From NCBI GenBank assembly GCA_003508835.1, contig PUFA01000003.1:23569501-23633500 (forward strand): DNA of 64,000 bases. The letters run 5' to 3'. Each line of letters begins with the position of its first letter. Position 1 is the first letter of the stretch. The notes under the pieces are model-generated. The model searched no databases. It was not told the DNA's origin and saw only the letters and a program-made list of their open reading frames with translations. This DNA is from Eonycteris spelaea (taxonomy: Eukaryota > Chordata > Mammalia > Chiroptera > Pteropodidae). The translations under genes and the position numbers were made by a program. This document shows positions 26,349-35,844 of this stretch, piece after piece.

Positions 26349-26640
26349 GCAGCCACTAACCAACCACATGGCTACTGAGTACTTATGGTTAGTCTGAACT
26401 GAGATGTGATATGAACATAAAATATGCACCAGGTTTCCAAGACCTAGTATGAAAAAAAGAATGTAAAGGACCTCATAGGCAGTGGTTGTAATGATTAGAC
26501 ATTAAAATGATGAGATTTTGTATATATTGAGTTAAAAAATCTATTATTAAAATTTAATAATAGATTCTTTAAATATCCTAAAATTTTAAAATTATATCTG
26601 TGGCTCATTCGTGTTACCACAGAACAGCTCTGGTTTAGAG
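26349..26640 (-). mobile_element. MER33/MER58-like hAT-Charlie element
   Basis: CCACATGGCTACTGAGTACT, GTCTGAACTGAGATGTGATA, AATATGCACCAGGTTTCCAA, GAAAAAAAGAATGTAAAGGA and the end ATATCTGTGGCTCAT match a hAT-type nonautonomous family that I remember as MER33 or a close relative. The family name is less certain than the class. The 130-codon plus frame at 26005-26397 runs into it and is not considered real. Confidence 0.55.
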
Positions 26641-26904
26641 CCTTATTCTTAGAGCTAAACCAAGCTTCTTGCTGGCCCCTGGAGGGAGGGGTACACAGGG
26701 TCCCTGAGGGCACCTGAAGCTCCTATGTCCAATGAGGAACTTATTTTCTTACCAATGTACCTGATCCTTACATGATCCTCATCTCCATTAAATTTTTTTT
26801 TTTTTTCCATATTCACTATTGCTGATGGAGGGAGATAGCCATGTATCTACTCGGAAGTTTTATTCCAATCACTGATTTGTATACATTTAAGGCATCCGTT
26901 TAGA

Positions 26905-27092
26905 CTAACCTAATGCTACACCAACGATTCTCTCAAGTGGTTCCCAGATCAACAGATTTACCTAGAAAACTTGTTAAAAATACAAATTCTTGTGCCTCAC
27001 TGGAACCGTCGGGGTGGGGGCCTATGACTCCATGTGGATAAATCCCTCCAAGTGATTCTGTTGCACAGCAATGTTTGAAAACCACTCACTGT
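26905..27092 (-). mobile_element. MER5A-like hAT MITE
   Basis: AAAACTTGTTAAAAATACAA, a GGGGTGGGGGCC block, CCAAGTGATTCTGTTGCACA and the terminal GTTTGAAAACCACT are the reverse MER5A pattern. Confidence 0.7.
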
Positions 27093-27107
27093 CCCAGACT
27101 AAACATG

Positions 27108-27292
27108 AGGGTAGGCTGCCAGATAAAATCGAGGATACTCAGTTAAATTAGAATTTCAGAGCAACAGCAAAGAAATGCTTTATATAAGTATGATCCATGC
27201 AATATTTGAGAAATACTAAAAAGTTTTCTACTGTCGAATTCTAATTTAACTGGGTGTTCTGTATTTTTATTTGCTAAATCTACCAATTCTAT
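27108..27292. mobile_element. MER53-like palindromic DNA transposon
   Basis: The two halves are inverted copies: GGCTGCCAGATAAAAT ... CAGTTAAATTAGAATTTCAG at left, and GAATTCTAATTTAACTGGGT ... TTTGCTAAATCTACC at right. This whole-element palindrome is characteristic of MER53. Confidence 0.7.
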
Positions 27293-27429
27293 GTTAGAAC
27301 TGTGGACCTCAACTCAGACTGTAAATTAATTTAATTCATTAGGTGCAGTACCCAGACATTGAGATTTTTTTTTTTAAGTCTCCAAACTATTCTAATATGC
27401 AGCTGCATATTACTGCATCAAAGTAAATG

Positions 27430-27560
27430 AAATGTAATGCTTTTCAAACTTTAATACACATTCAAATCATCTGGAAGTCGTAGTAAAATATAGATCATGT
27501 AGATTCAGTATTTCTGAGGTAGGACCTGAAATTTGGTATTTTTAATCAACTCTCAAGTGA
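27430..27560 (+). mobile_element. MER5A-like hAT MITE fragment
   Basis: GCTTTTCAAACTTTAATACA, AAATCATCTGGAAGTCG, GATTCAGTATTTCTGAGGTA and TTTGGTATTTTTAATCAACT fit MER5A in plus orientation. Confidence 0.6.
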
Positions 27561-28395
27561 TGTCATTACTTCTGGTCTGCAGAACAGCTTTTGAGTAGTA
27601 AAGGACAGGGATCAGAGAGGTGAGTGCTCTAACGTTTGATAAATGCCACACTGCAGGCAAGAAGATTACAGCAAGGTGGGAAAGAATATGATGCAAATCA
27701 TTAGTGCAAAAGCGAAAAAGGGAGAAACCCCATATGGTACTGTTGCGGAGACAGTTCGGAATAAGAGTCAGAGTCTGGAAATGTTTAACTGACATGGATA
27801 AGGGAGAGGAGGAATGGCAATGCTAGCATCTCCCACCCCTGTCTCCATGGCTTTTTATTAAGTTTTCCTACAATGCTGGCTTTGTAATTTATTAATAGTT
27901 CCTATCAGGTTAGTAAATACAAGCTACAGCCAATTCCCAGATTCAGCCTCAAAGCCACCACCGTGTTCTCAGCTATTCTCAAGTATCTTTTTCTTATCTC
28001 TAAAGTATCCTTTTCTAGTCTCTAGAGCAAAGAAGTCTCAGAATCAGTCAGGCATGTGCATCCTCCCTGCGATGTGTCCTTTTGTGCAAGTCCACATCTG
28101 CTTCTGATGTCCTTGTTGCTCCAAGCACCAGCTGCAGGCGTCTCTTACAACATGCTACATGAGTGAAGGTTCTTGGAAGAGGTGGCATGTAGAGTCATCT
28201 TTTATAAATGTTGTTACATTAAAAGTATGATGGCAATATTTTTCAGGAGATGGAAATTGGTTATACAGGTGCTACCATAACAAGAAAACTCGTTTTTGTA
28301 CTATAGCAGTGTATATAATGTTTGGATAAATTATAAAACTAAAATGTAGATAGAACTGGCATAATCAGGTTTGGAAAAATAATATAATATGTTTG

Positions 28396-28473
28396 CATTA
28401 ATAAGCATACACTAGATTAATGTTTACATTGTTAATGTTTACATTAATAAGCATACACTCACTAGAGTGAGTG
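28396..28473 (+). repeat. 46-bp-spaced tandem duplication and adjacent palindrome
   Basis: CATTAATAAGCATACACT occurs identically at 28396-28413 and 28442-28459. TTAATGTTTACATT occurs at 28417-28430 and 28432-28445. The second copy runs into a perfect palindrome, CACTCACT-AG-AGTGAGTG (28456-28473), about 30 bp from the candidate exon. Confidence 0.9.
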
Positions 28474-28504
28474 GAAGTGTCTGGGTGTTCTAGAGTTCCC
28501 TTAC

Positions 28505-28674
28505 CTCCTTCCAGGATCCAGAGGGATAAACAGTCTCATAGATTTCATCCACGGCGCGGACATCAGAGGTCAAATTCAGTGAGTTAGATGGGGATGGATA
28601 AAGAGTTTCTTTTGTAGATTGCGTGCCTGCTCCAAGGGTCAACAGATTGGTACTGCAACATGTTTGCTGATGAT
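28505..28674 (-). other. Candidate protein-coding exon of an unidentified gene
   Basis: Read on the minus strand, this 170-bp segment has a GACCTTTCAG acceptor and a GGAAGGAG|GTAAGG donor. Only one frame is open: two bases completing a codon, then 56 codons ending exactly at the donor. The peptide is Ser/Thr-rich with a CC pair near its start, one NLT N-glycosylation-type triplet, and a C-terminal part reading VDEIYETVYPSGSWKE. Four CpGs in GTCCGCGCCGTGG-type codons survive in otherwise CpG-poor DNA. The frame meets a stop four codons past the donor. I do not recognise the family. An open frame of this length by chance is not rare, so it needs independent support. Confidence 0.35.
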
Positions 28675-28859
28675 CTGAAAGGTCATTCTTAAGTTACATT
28701 AGTTAAACACGGGTGGTTTTCTTGTTTGTTTCTTTGTTTGTTTTACATGTACAAGTCATTTATTTAGCAGACTGAAATTTCAATGTGTACTCTGGGTAAA
28801 CTTTTTTCTTGCGTTTCAAATTTCCACTGGCCTGCTTTGCCATCATAACTACATAATTG

Positions 28860-28995
28860 TTTACCTATCATCTGTTTTCCTATTAGAATCTATGAGCAAT
28901 TGGGAGGGCAGAGACTATGTCTATTTGGATCAACAGTGGATTCCTAAGGCCTGCATCAGGAAGTCAATAAATATTTGTTTAGTGAACAGTGATAT
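28860..28995 (+). mobile_element. L2 3' end fragment
   Basis: GAATCTATGAGCAATTGGGA GGGCAGAGACTATG and AGTCAATAAATATTTGTTTA match the L2 3' terminus. Confidence 0.55.
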
Positions 28996-28999
28996 ATTT

Positions 29000-30420
29000 T
29001 GTCCTTGTTAAGGCTACATTCCCAGCTCTCTGCAATTATGCTTAAAATAGCTCTAAACCAGTCATGTACTAACTGTATTCTTTGCAAAACAAACAGATAA
29101 AACCCTACTATACACAATTTGTAAATATTTATATCTTTCTAGAGAGTGACTTTCAATATGTCTTGAAGTCACGCTAGAAGACCCTTCCTCCATAATATAT
29201 ATTGTGATCAATAGACCTTTTTTTTCCACCATGGATCCCAGGGCCCTCACTAACAACAGCAAAAATAATTTTAAAAGTTTGCTTTAAAATATGAGTTTGA
29301 GAATGCTAATTTTTCAATAGACCAGAGGTTAACTTCCAGGCAATACTCGGATTGTTAATGAATGTTTCAACTAAAAAGTAAAGTTTTCACATATGTATAG
29401 ATTAGAATATATTATTGTTTTATTCTAGGCAGTGGGATTTCAGAAACCAAAGCTTGTTCTGGAACTTCATTTGCTCATATCAACTATTTCTCCATCTGTT
29501 TAATGCTTCACAGTAAATGTAAGTAAGCAAATTACTTACTTATTGTCAGGGCAATCTCAATAATGTAGTCAAATGTATATTCAATAAAGTAACATAACAT
29601 TTCATCATACAATATTTCCTAAATTGTCTCATAATGGTTTCATGATATAATCGTGTTTCACATATATACCAAAGCCATTCTTCAGGATGGAGTTTTTCAT
29701 GCTAATTCACATCACAAGGAACGTTTTCTCCCTCATCCAAAAACTCTCGTTTCTGTCCACTCCTTACTCTTTCATCTTCCAGATCATCAACTTATTATTC
29801 TTTTATTATTTTCCTGGACCTCTTCAAATAAATGCACTACAAAAGAATAGCAAAAGAAAGTAAACTAGAACTTCATTTTAGAGAGATGATTTTTCTATTT
29901 GTGAAAAATCTGTCCTTTATTTGTCACATAATTAATATGCTGTTCCTGACATTTTTTGTCTTTGTCAGTTCTCTGATCTAAGAATATGAAATTTCTAAGA
30001 AGAAAAATTTTTTTTATCTTTGTCTTCCTAAGTTATTAACATTGTGGCAAATGAACAGAAGGCATCCAATGAAATTTTTTAAATCTTGGAGATGAACATC
30101 TCCTAAATTCTTCATCCTTTGTCAGGCAAGCAACAACTTAAACCCGAACATTTAAAAATAAAGTACATAAGAACCTAAGAATAGGAAATAGAGCAACTGT
30201 AGAATGTAATATTTACTATTGTGTTCCTCTTATGATACAAGGATAACTGATTCAAACGTGTCAACAGAAATGTTATTTTTAAAACAAGAAGCCATTGATT
30301 GTAGCTTTTTTTTTCTTCAAATAATAACTAGCCAGTCCATTTTTGTTTGTGATAAAATTTTAATTATTCGAGAAGGTGATTGTGGTCTCTCGGGATTCCT
30401 GCTACAAATTTAGACAGCGA
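29000..30420. other. No gene recognised
   Basis: AT-rich DNA with only short frames and no clear repeat. 29653-29850 and 30219-30413 are open for about 65 codons without any domain. Confidence 0.4.
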
Positions 30421-30440
30421 GGACAGTAAATATGACAACA

Positions 30441-30459
30441 TGTTGCCACCTAGTGGTCA
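30441..30459 (-). promoter_or_regulatory. CTCF-like binding motif
   Basis: The minus strand reads TGACCACTAGGTGGCAACA; its core CCACTAGGTGGCA is a near-perfect match to the CTCF consensus CCASYAGRKGGC. Orientation is minus. Occupancy cannot be judged from sequence. Confidence 0.6.
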
Positions 30460-30644
30460 TTTTGTAAAATTTCTAGACATCCTGCTTCCTGATGCAGAAT
30501 ACTATGTACCTAGGATGGTAAAATGTAGGGTTTGGGGGAACTTGGACGCTATCCTACAAATCTCACTTTTTTCACATGAACAACTTAGCTCAAGACTCAT
30601 CCAAATTTGAGTCATAAAATCGAGGATCAAAATCAGAAGATAAA

Positions 30645-30860
30645 AATGCCAAGTTAAGTGAGCATCTACTTCGTGTCAAGCTTTACCAGGACTATCTCCT
30701 ATAATCCTCAGAACAACCCTATAATGATATTACCCCCCTTTTTTACACATCCAGAAGCCAAGGCACAGGACGACAAGAAACTCACCCAAGGCACTTGGTC
30801 TTAAGCTGCAGAGCTGACGTTTGCCTGCAGAGCCCAGGTCCCATCCAACAGATGTAACTC
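30645..30860 (-). repeat. MIR SINE
   Basis: GTGAGCATCTACTTCGTGTC, TAATCCTCAGAACAACCCTA, CAGAAGCCAAGGCACAGG, AACTCACCCAAGGCACTTGG and AGAGCCCAGGTCCCATCC give the full reverse MIR order. Confidence 0.75.
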
Positions 30861-31504
30861 CCTCAGTTCATCATGTAAAAAGATCGAGGCTGGACCTCAC
30901 TTGATAGAACATGGCATTTGGGGGGATGATGTCATATTCCTTATGGAATGTGTAGGATACTTGGAGTAGCTCTAGGCAGGAGGACCCCAAGCAGTGCTAG
31001 AATGAAGGTGCCCACACTAGGTGCGATCTGAGCTGCTCGCTCCCACACAGCATCGCCCATGGCAGAATTCACCCTCGAGCTGTCACTTTGTTAGGTCCAA
31101 CACTGTTATCCGGAGGGTAACCCAGAAGCTGTGACTATTTCATCTAATGAACCCGTTTCTGCCTGTTGTTTTTGAGTCTAACCAGCACCTCTTGCTGGGG
31201 TAGAAGGAGGAAGGCTGGAATCTAAGAAGTAGTAAAACCAGGGATTTGACTGCAAAGCTGGAGAAGGACTTGCATGTGGAATAAAGGAAAGAAAGGGACA
31301 TAGAACTCCCCTCCAGTGCTCCCCCAGCAATTTGGTCAAATCTTTCTCTACGGCACTTGCTTATATTATAATGACTCTTTTCGTCTGTTCACTGACTCCT
31401 CACAGCCTCCAGCACCTCCACCACTGCCTCATACAAGCTCCTAAGTACAAAACAAAAACAAAAAAAAAGATTTAAAAATTAAAAAAAAAACAGTTTATTT
31501 GTAT

Positions 31505-31590
31505 GTTTTAAATTTCCAGACTCTCTGATATCTAGCACAATGCCAGACTCACAGTATTTACTCAATAAATGTTGGTTGAATGAATAAAAT
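31505..31590 (+). mobile_element. L2 3' end fragment
   Basis: ATATCTAGCACAATGCCAGA and CTCAATAAATGTTGGTTGAA TGAATAAA are the L2 terminal sequence. Confidence 0.65.
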
Positions 31591-31984
31591 AAATTTAAAT
31601 GCATCTAAAATTAAAACCCTAAATATACAATTTGACACTACATTGGTTTCCTCAACTCTCCTGTTGCTTTGCACTTGAAATGATGTAGGGGATGCTTTGA
31701 GAGATTTTTTTGTGATATTGACAGGTAATTTATGTCACCAACCAAAATTCATTATTTGGAAATAAAATAACGGGATGTATCATGATGAGGAATAATTAAA
31801 TCATGTATGCAACAACTTAGGTCAAGAAAATGGAGATGAAATTTAAATGACAAACTAAAAATAAAAATCCTATTGATTTCTGTGTTTGCCTGTATGTTTT
31901 TTAAAGAATTTAGTTTTCCCACTGAATCCAAAAAGTTAGGTCCTAGCACAGTGTGACATAATAAAGGATATCGGCACTTGACTG

Positions 31985-32885
31985 CCTCGCAGATAGCTCA
32001 ACCTCAACATATCGAAAGCGGAACTTTTAGTCTTTCCTCTAAACACTGTTCGTCTCAGTTTCCCCATCTCGGTTAGGGGAGGCCCCATTTTTCTAGTTTC
32101 TCAAGCCCAAAGCCTTTGCAGCCATCCTGGGCTCCTCTGCTTCTCTCATGCCCTACATCCCATCTATCGATAAATCCTTTTGGCTGTAACTTTAGTATCT
32201 ATCAAGAATCCACCCCTTTCTCATGATATTCTCTGTCAACGTTGTGGTCAAGTCCCCACAAGTCGCTTGAATTTCTGCAGCGGCCTCTGAACCGGCGTCC
32301 CCCACCCACCACGGCAGTCTAGCCTCCTCCAGCAGACAGCCGAGTCAGGCTACAATGTTTCTGTGCTCAAACCCCTCCCGGGGCTGCCTGTATCTCATAA
32401 TGGCTGCAAGACTTCAGAAATGTTGCCGCTCTGACTTTTTTTTCCCCTCCACCTTCTGCCTCCCAGCTCCTACTTCAGCTTCACTGACCTCTTGCTATTT
32501 TTTAAGCCTGGGGCAAGATCCCACGTCAGGGCCTTTGCCTGGACCCCCTTCCTCAGATCTCCACACACCTCACTTAATTCTCCCATCTAGGTCTTTGCTT
32601 AAGAGTGGCCTTTAAATCATAACTGCCTCAGACCCTCCCCTGTGGCGCTCCCAATGTTCCTTATCCTACTCTATATTTGTCTCTTTCCAATACCATGTAT
32701 CACCTTCCAGAGTGTTATATGATTTACTTATTATTGTTTATTGATTATTATATCTCTCCCTCTACGAGAACAGAAGGTCCTCAAGTAGAGGAAATGCGGT
32801 GTTTTGTTCCCCGATGTAGCTCTGGTAACCAAAAGTATGTCTGGTGTATAATAGTTGCTAAGTATTTGTTACATGAATGAGTAGA
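31985..32885 (+). mobile_element. L2 LINE, about 900 bp of 3' end
   Basis: Ordered L2 signatures: TTTGCAGCCATCCTGGGCTC, CATCCCATCTATCGATAAAT, TCTGAACCGGCGTCCC, CAGGGCCTTTGCCTGGACCC, AGGTCTTTGCTTAAGAGTGG, GAACAGAAGGTCCTCAAG and a tail ending TTTGTTACATGAATGAGTAG. The frame is broken throughout. This is the best L2 copy in the window. Confidence 0.85.
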
Positions 32886-33059
32886 TCATTTTAATGGATC
32901 CAAACCCTCACCATATCTAGAATAGAAATTGTGCTATGTTTAGTTGTTTTGGTTTTGTTTTATTTTCTCCAAGCTACCTGAAAATATAGTGTAACTGGCA
33001 TGACTTACTTACAAAATATGCCCATATCTCTTTTATTTTTATTTTTTCTAATTAATCAC

Positions 33060-33300
33060 TCAGGCCTTAACAAGACAACCCCTTTTCAGCAGGAAGTACA
33101 GTGCCTCCACCTTGAGGACTCTTGTGCCCTAGAACCTCTCGAACTTTATCAGTCCGAAAGGGGCCGACTCTGCTTCCAAATAAGACAGAGAAGACCACGA
33201 GTGTGAAGAATATGAAGTCAGACAACTCCGTCAGCCCTGGTGGGTCCAGGGGACTACCACAGCCCCAGCTGAGCACCAGTCTCGCTTTCCATGGCTGGTG
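33060..33300. other. Short unassigned stretch with retained CpGs
   Basis: Plus and minus frames of 60-100 codons overlap here. I see no splice-bounded exon and no recognised domain. It may be part of the LTR to its right. Confidence 0.3.
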
Positions 33301-33309
33301 CGAAGCCCC

Positions 33310-33790
33310 CGTATCGGTTAGCTACCACCACGAGAATACTGCAGAACATACAACTCCACACCCCGATGATGTGCAGCAACGAGCATTTGGGGGCTCACAT
33401 ATTTGCAGGGTTCAGTTGACATGAGCCGGGCTCGGCTGACCCTGACTGGGTTTACGCACACACTTGGGGTCTTGTGTTTAGTTTGGCCTTGGCTGGGATG
33501 ATGGGGTATCTCAGCTCTGTTCCTATGTCTCGGCTTCCAGCAGGCTCACCTGGGCACGTTCTCGTGGTCATGGCAGAAGAGCAAGAGCGGAGAAAGAAGG
33601 GATGTGCCCGTCCTCCTGAGGCTTAGATATGGCACTTGCACGCTGTTACCTCTGCTGTATTCAATTGGCCAAAGCAAATATAAGTCAAGGGGAGGGGAAA
33701 TAAAGACCACCTCTTTGCTAAAACTGCAAAATCACATGGCAAAGAACACAGTTGAAGAAGGGACGAATAATGTTTGGGGTCATTAATACA
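33310..33790 (-). repeat. MLT1-type LTR, reverse
   Basis: GTTAGCTACCACCACGAGAA at the left, then CAGCAGGCTCACCTGGGCAC, GGCACTTGCACGCTGTTACC, TTCAATTGGCCAAAGCAAAT and GGGGAAATAAAGACCACCTC follow an MLT1-like LTR in reverse orientation. Confidence 0.55.
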
Positions 33791-34599
33791 ATCTACTCTA
33801 TCCTTCCTGCTCTGCACAGAGCCTAATTATAAGCCGCAATCAAGCACCATGCTCAAGTTCCCAATTTCTGCACTGTTCAGGCAGGTCTAGGTTCACTGGG
33901 GACCATGGTCTCAGCCAAGTGCTACAGTAATTTAATAAGGCAAACAGCATTTCAATTACCCAAGGAAAGTTAAATTTAAGGGAGAAAAAGAAATAAAGAA
34001 ACTGATGTTTTATAAAGCATCAATCTATGTCCAGCTGGGGGAGGGGTGCAGACACACTTGTCTCTAAACTACAATTTTCTGAGGACCTCAGCATGGGGCA
34101 CCACGAATCATAACGAGTTGAGAAAGGATTGTAATAGACAGCAGAGTAGAAGGCAGCAGAACTAAAAGCATATAAAACAAAACTATCAGAAGGCTTGAGG
34201 CTCTGATTCTTGCAGTCGGCCCATGACCTCAATGGGTGGTACATGTGTATTATACTTGTACCTTTTGTGGTACATATGTACCACGCAAGCATCCACCACC
34301 ACCATCCCTTTCTCTCTTCAGTAACCTATTTTCCTTGACACCTGCCCTTATCGATTCTATGAAGAGAGTCTGGAAAGGGCTGTGTCAGAAAGAGTAGAAT
34401 TTATTCTGGTGTTCAAACACAGAATTGATCAATCTGGATACAAAAATATAGAACAGGGGCCTGGTTCTCGAAGAGCTTACAATGTGGTTGGACTAGCATG
34501 CATGAGTCCACAGTAAACAGGACAAGATTGACTGGATTTGGAGCTAAATCCAATGGTGTACACCAGGAGCTCTAGGGAGAGAAAGTACAACATTAGGAA

Positions 34600-34905
34600 G
34601 ACACAGTTCCTGCCCTGAAAATTAGCCACTGCCCCCAATGGATTTTGGGATTGCAATGTTAATAAGTCATGTCCAAGATGCAAATGAAAGCACCACTTCT
34701 CCATGAAGCCTTGACTTGTTTCTCCAGCCTCTGAAATTGCTGTGCACCAAATTCTTAGAACACTCAGTGTCTGTACCACATAATTGACCATTTAATTGTA
34801 TGTTTTATAGCAAGGCTTGCTCTTTTTTTCAGGATGGTTAGTCTTCTGCTTCTACCAGATTGCAAACCCACTAAGGCCTGAGAACATATGTGTCTGCATA
34901 GAATT
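34600..34905 (+). mobile_element. L2-like LINE 3' fragment
   Basis: TCCATGAAGCCTTGACTTGT, ATTTAATTGTATGTTTTATA and GATTGCAAACCCACTAAGGC are spaced like the L2 3' end. Strongly diverged. Confidence 0.45.
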
Positions 34906-34909
34906 GAAT

Positions 34910-35840
34910 GAGACCTTTGAGATCGTTTTGTATACTCTTTTCATTTCTACCGCTGGCAAAATCAAGGACTGACAAGTTTGTGGTGTGCCTAAGCTCATAC
35001 AGCCATTTGGTGTTGAGAGGACTCCTTAAAGTTGTGTTTGTTTTTGATCTGCCCTGGATTGGTGATGAAAGGAGACTGGGTGGAGCTCTTTCTAGGGACT
35101 TCGTTTTATAGTATATTGTTTCGTTTAGGATTTTTCTCACCTCAAGAAGTAGAAGTAGTAAAAGGCATAACCCTACAGCTTGGATAGAGATTTTTATTTT
35201 CTTTAGAATGTGAATCGGCTATCACTCTGTACTGGTCAGCAAGACTTGAACAGCAATGGTGGGAGCCTGCACACTGATTAAATTCTCTCTCTCAATTCAG
35301 GGTAAGGAATGGCAACCAATAGCTTTCTACAAGTGGCTCAGCTGATGAGATAAGCCTTTAACGTGGGTAACAAGGAACCTGGGTTGGACGGACCCGAGAG
35401 AGAAATGAGACCATTAAAATAGTCTGAGTTTTGGTCTGAAGTGAGAGCTTTGTGCTTTCTCTTTCAAACCAAATGAGAGATGTCTTTTTTTTTTTTTTTT
35501 TCCAGCTGGGAGGCTTAAATGGTCCAATAGGGCTCTCCATCACCAGTCACATCCATTCTTGAGACAGAGATGCCTGGTACTTCAGAGTGTTCAGTCTTGA
35601 TAGCAAAAGTGGGAAAGCCCAGACAGATCAACATTTGTCTTTTTCTCCACTATTGCCAATAAATAGTGCATTTTAATTTTTTAAAAATGATCAGTATAGT
35701 TTGATAAAAGTAGCTGGGTTAACCTCCTATGTGTTTAGAAACCTTTCTTGAGCACTATTACTCCTTCCTTCCTTCCTTGCATGAAACTGAACTATCCATC
35801 CTGTTGGCTTCCTCTCCAAAGGATCGAATGAGTCTGATGC
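34910..35840. other. No gene recognised
   Basis: Overlapping plus (34908-35111) and minus (34871-35140) open frames share the same DNA and have no recognisable domain. A 20-nt poly(T) lies near 35482-35501 and a short CCTT run near 35760-35778. Confidence 0.4.
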
Positions 35841-35844
35841 TGAT

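Noticed and set aside
26005..26397. 130-codon plus-strand frame
   Set aside because: Its C-terminal part runs into a hAT element, and no protein signature is visible.
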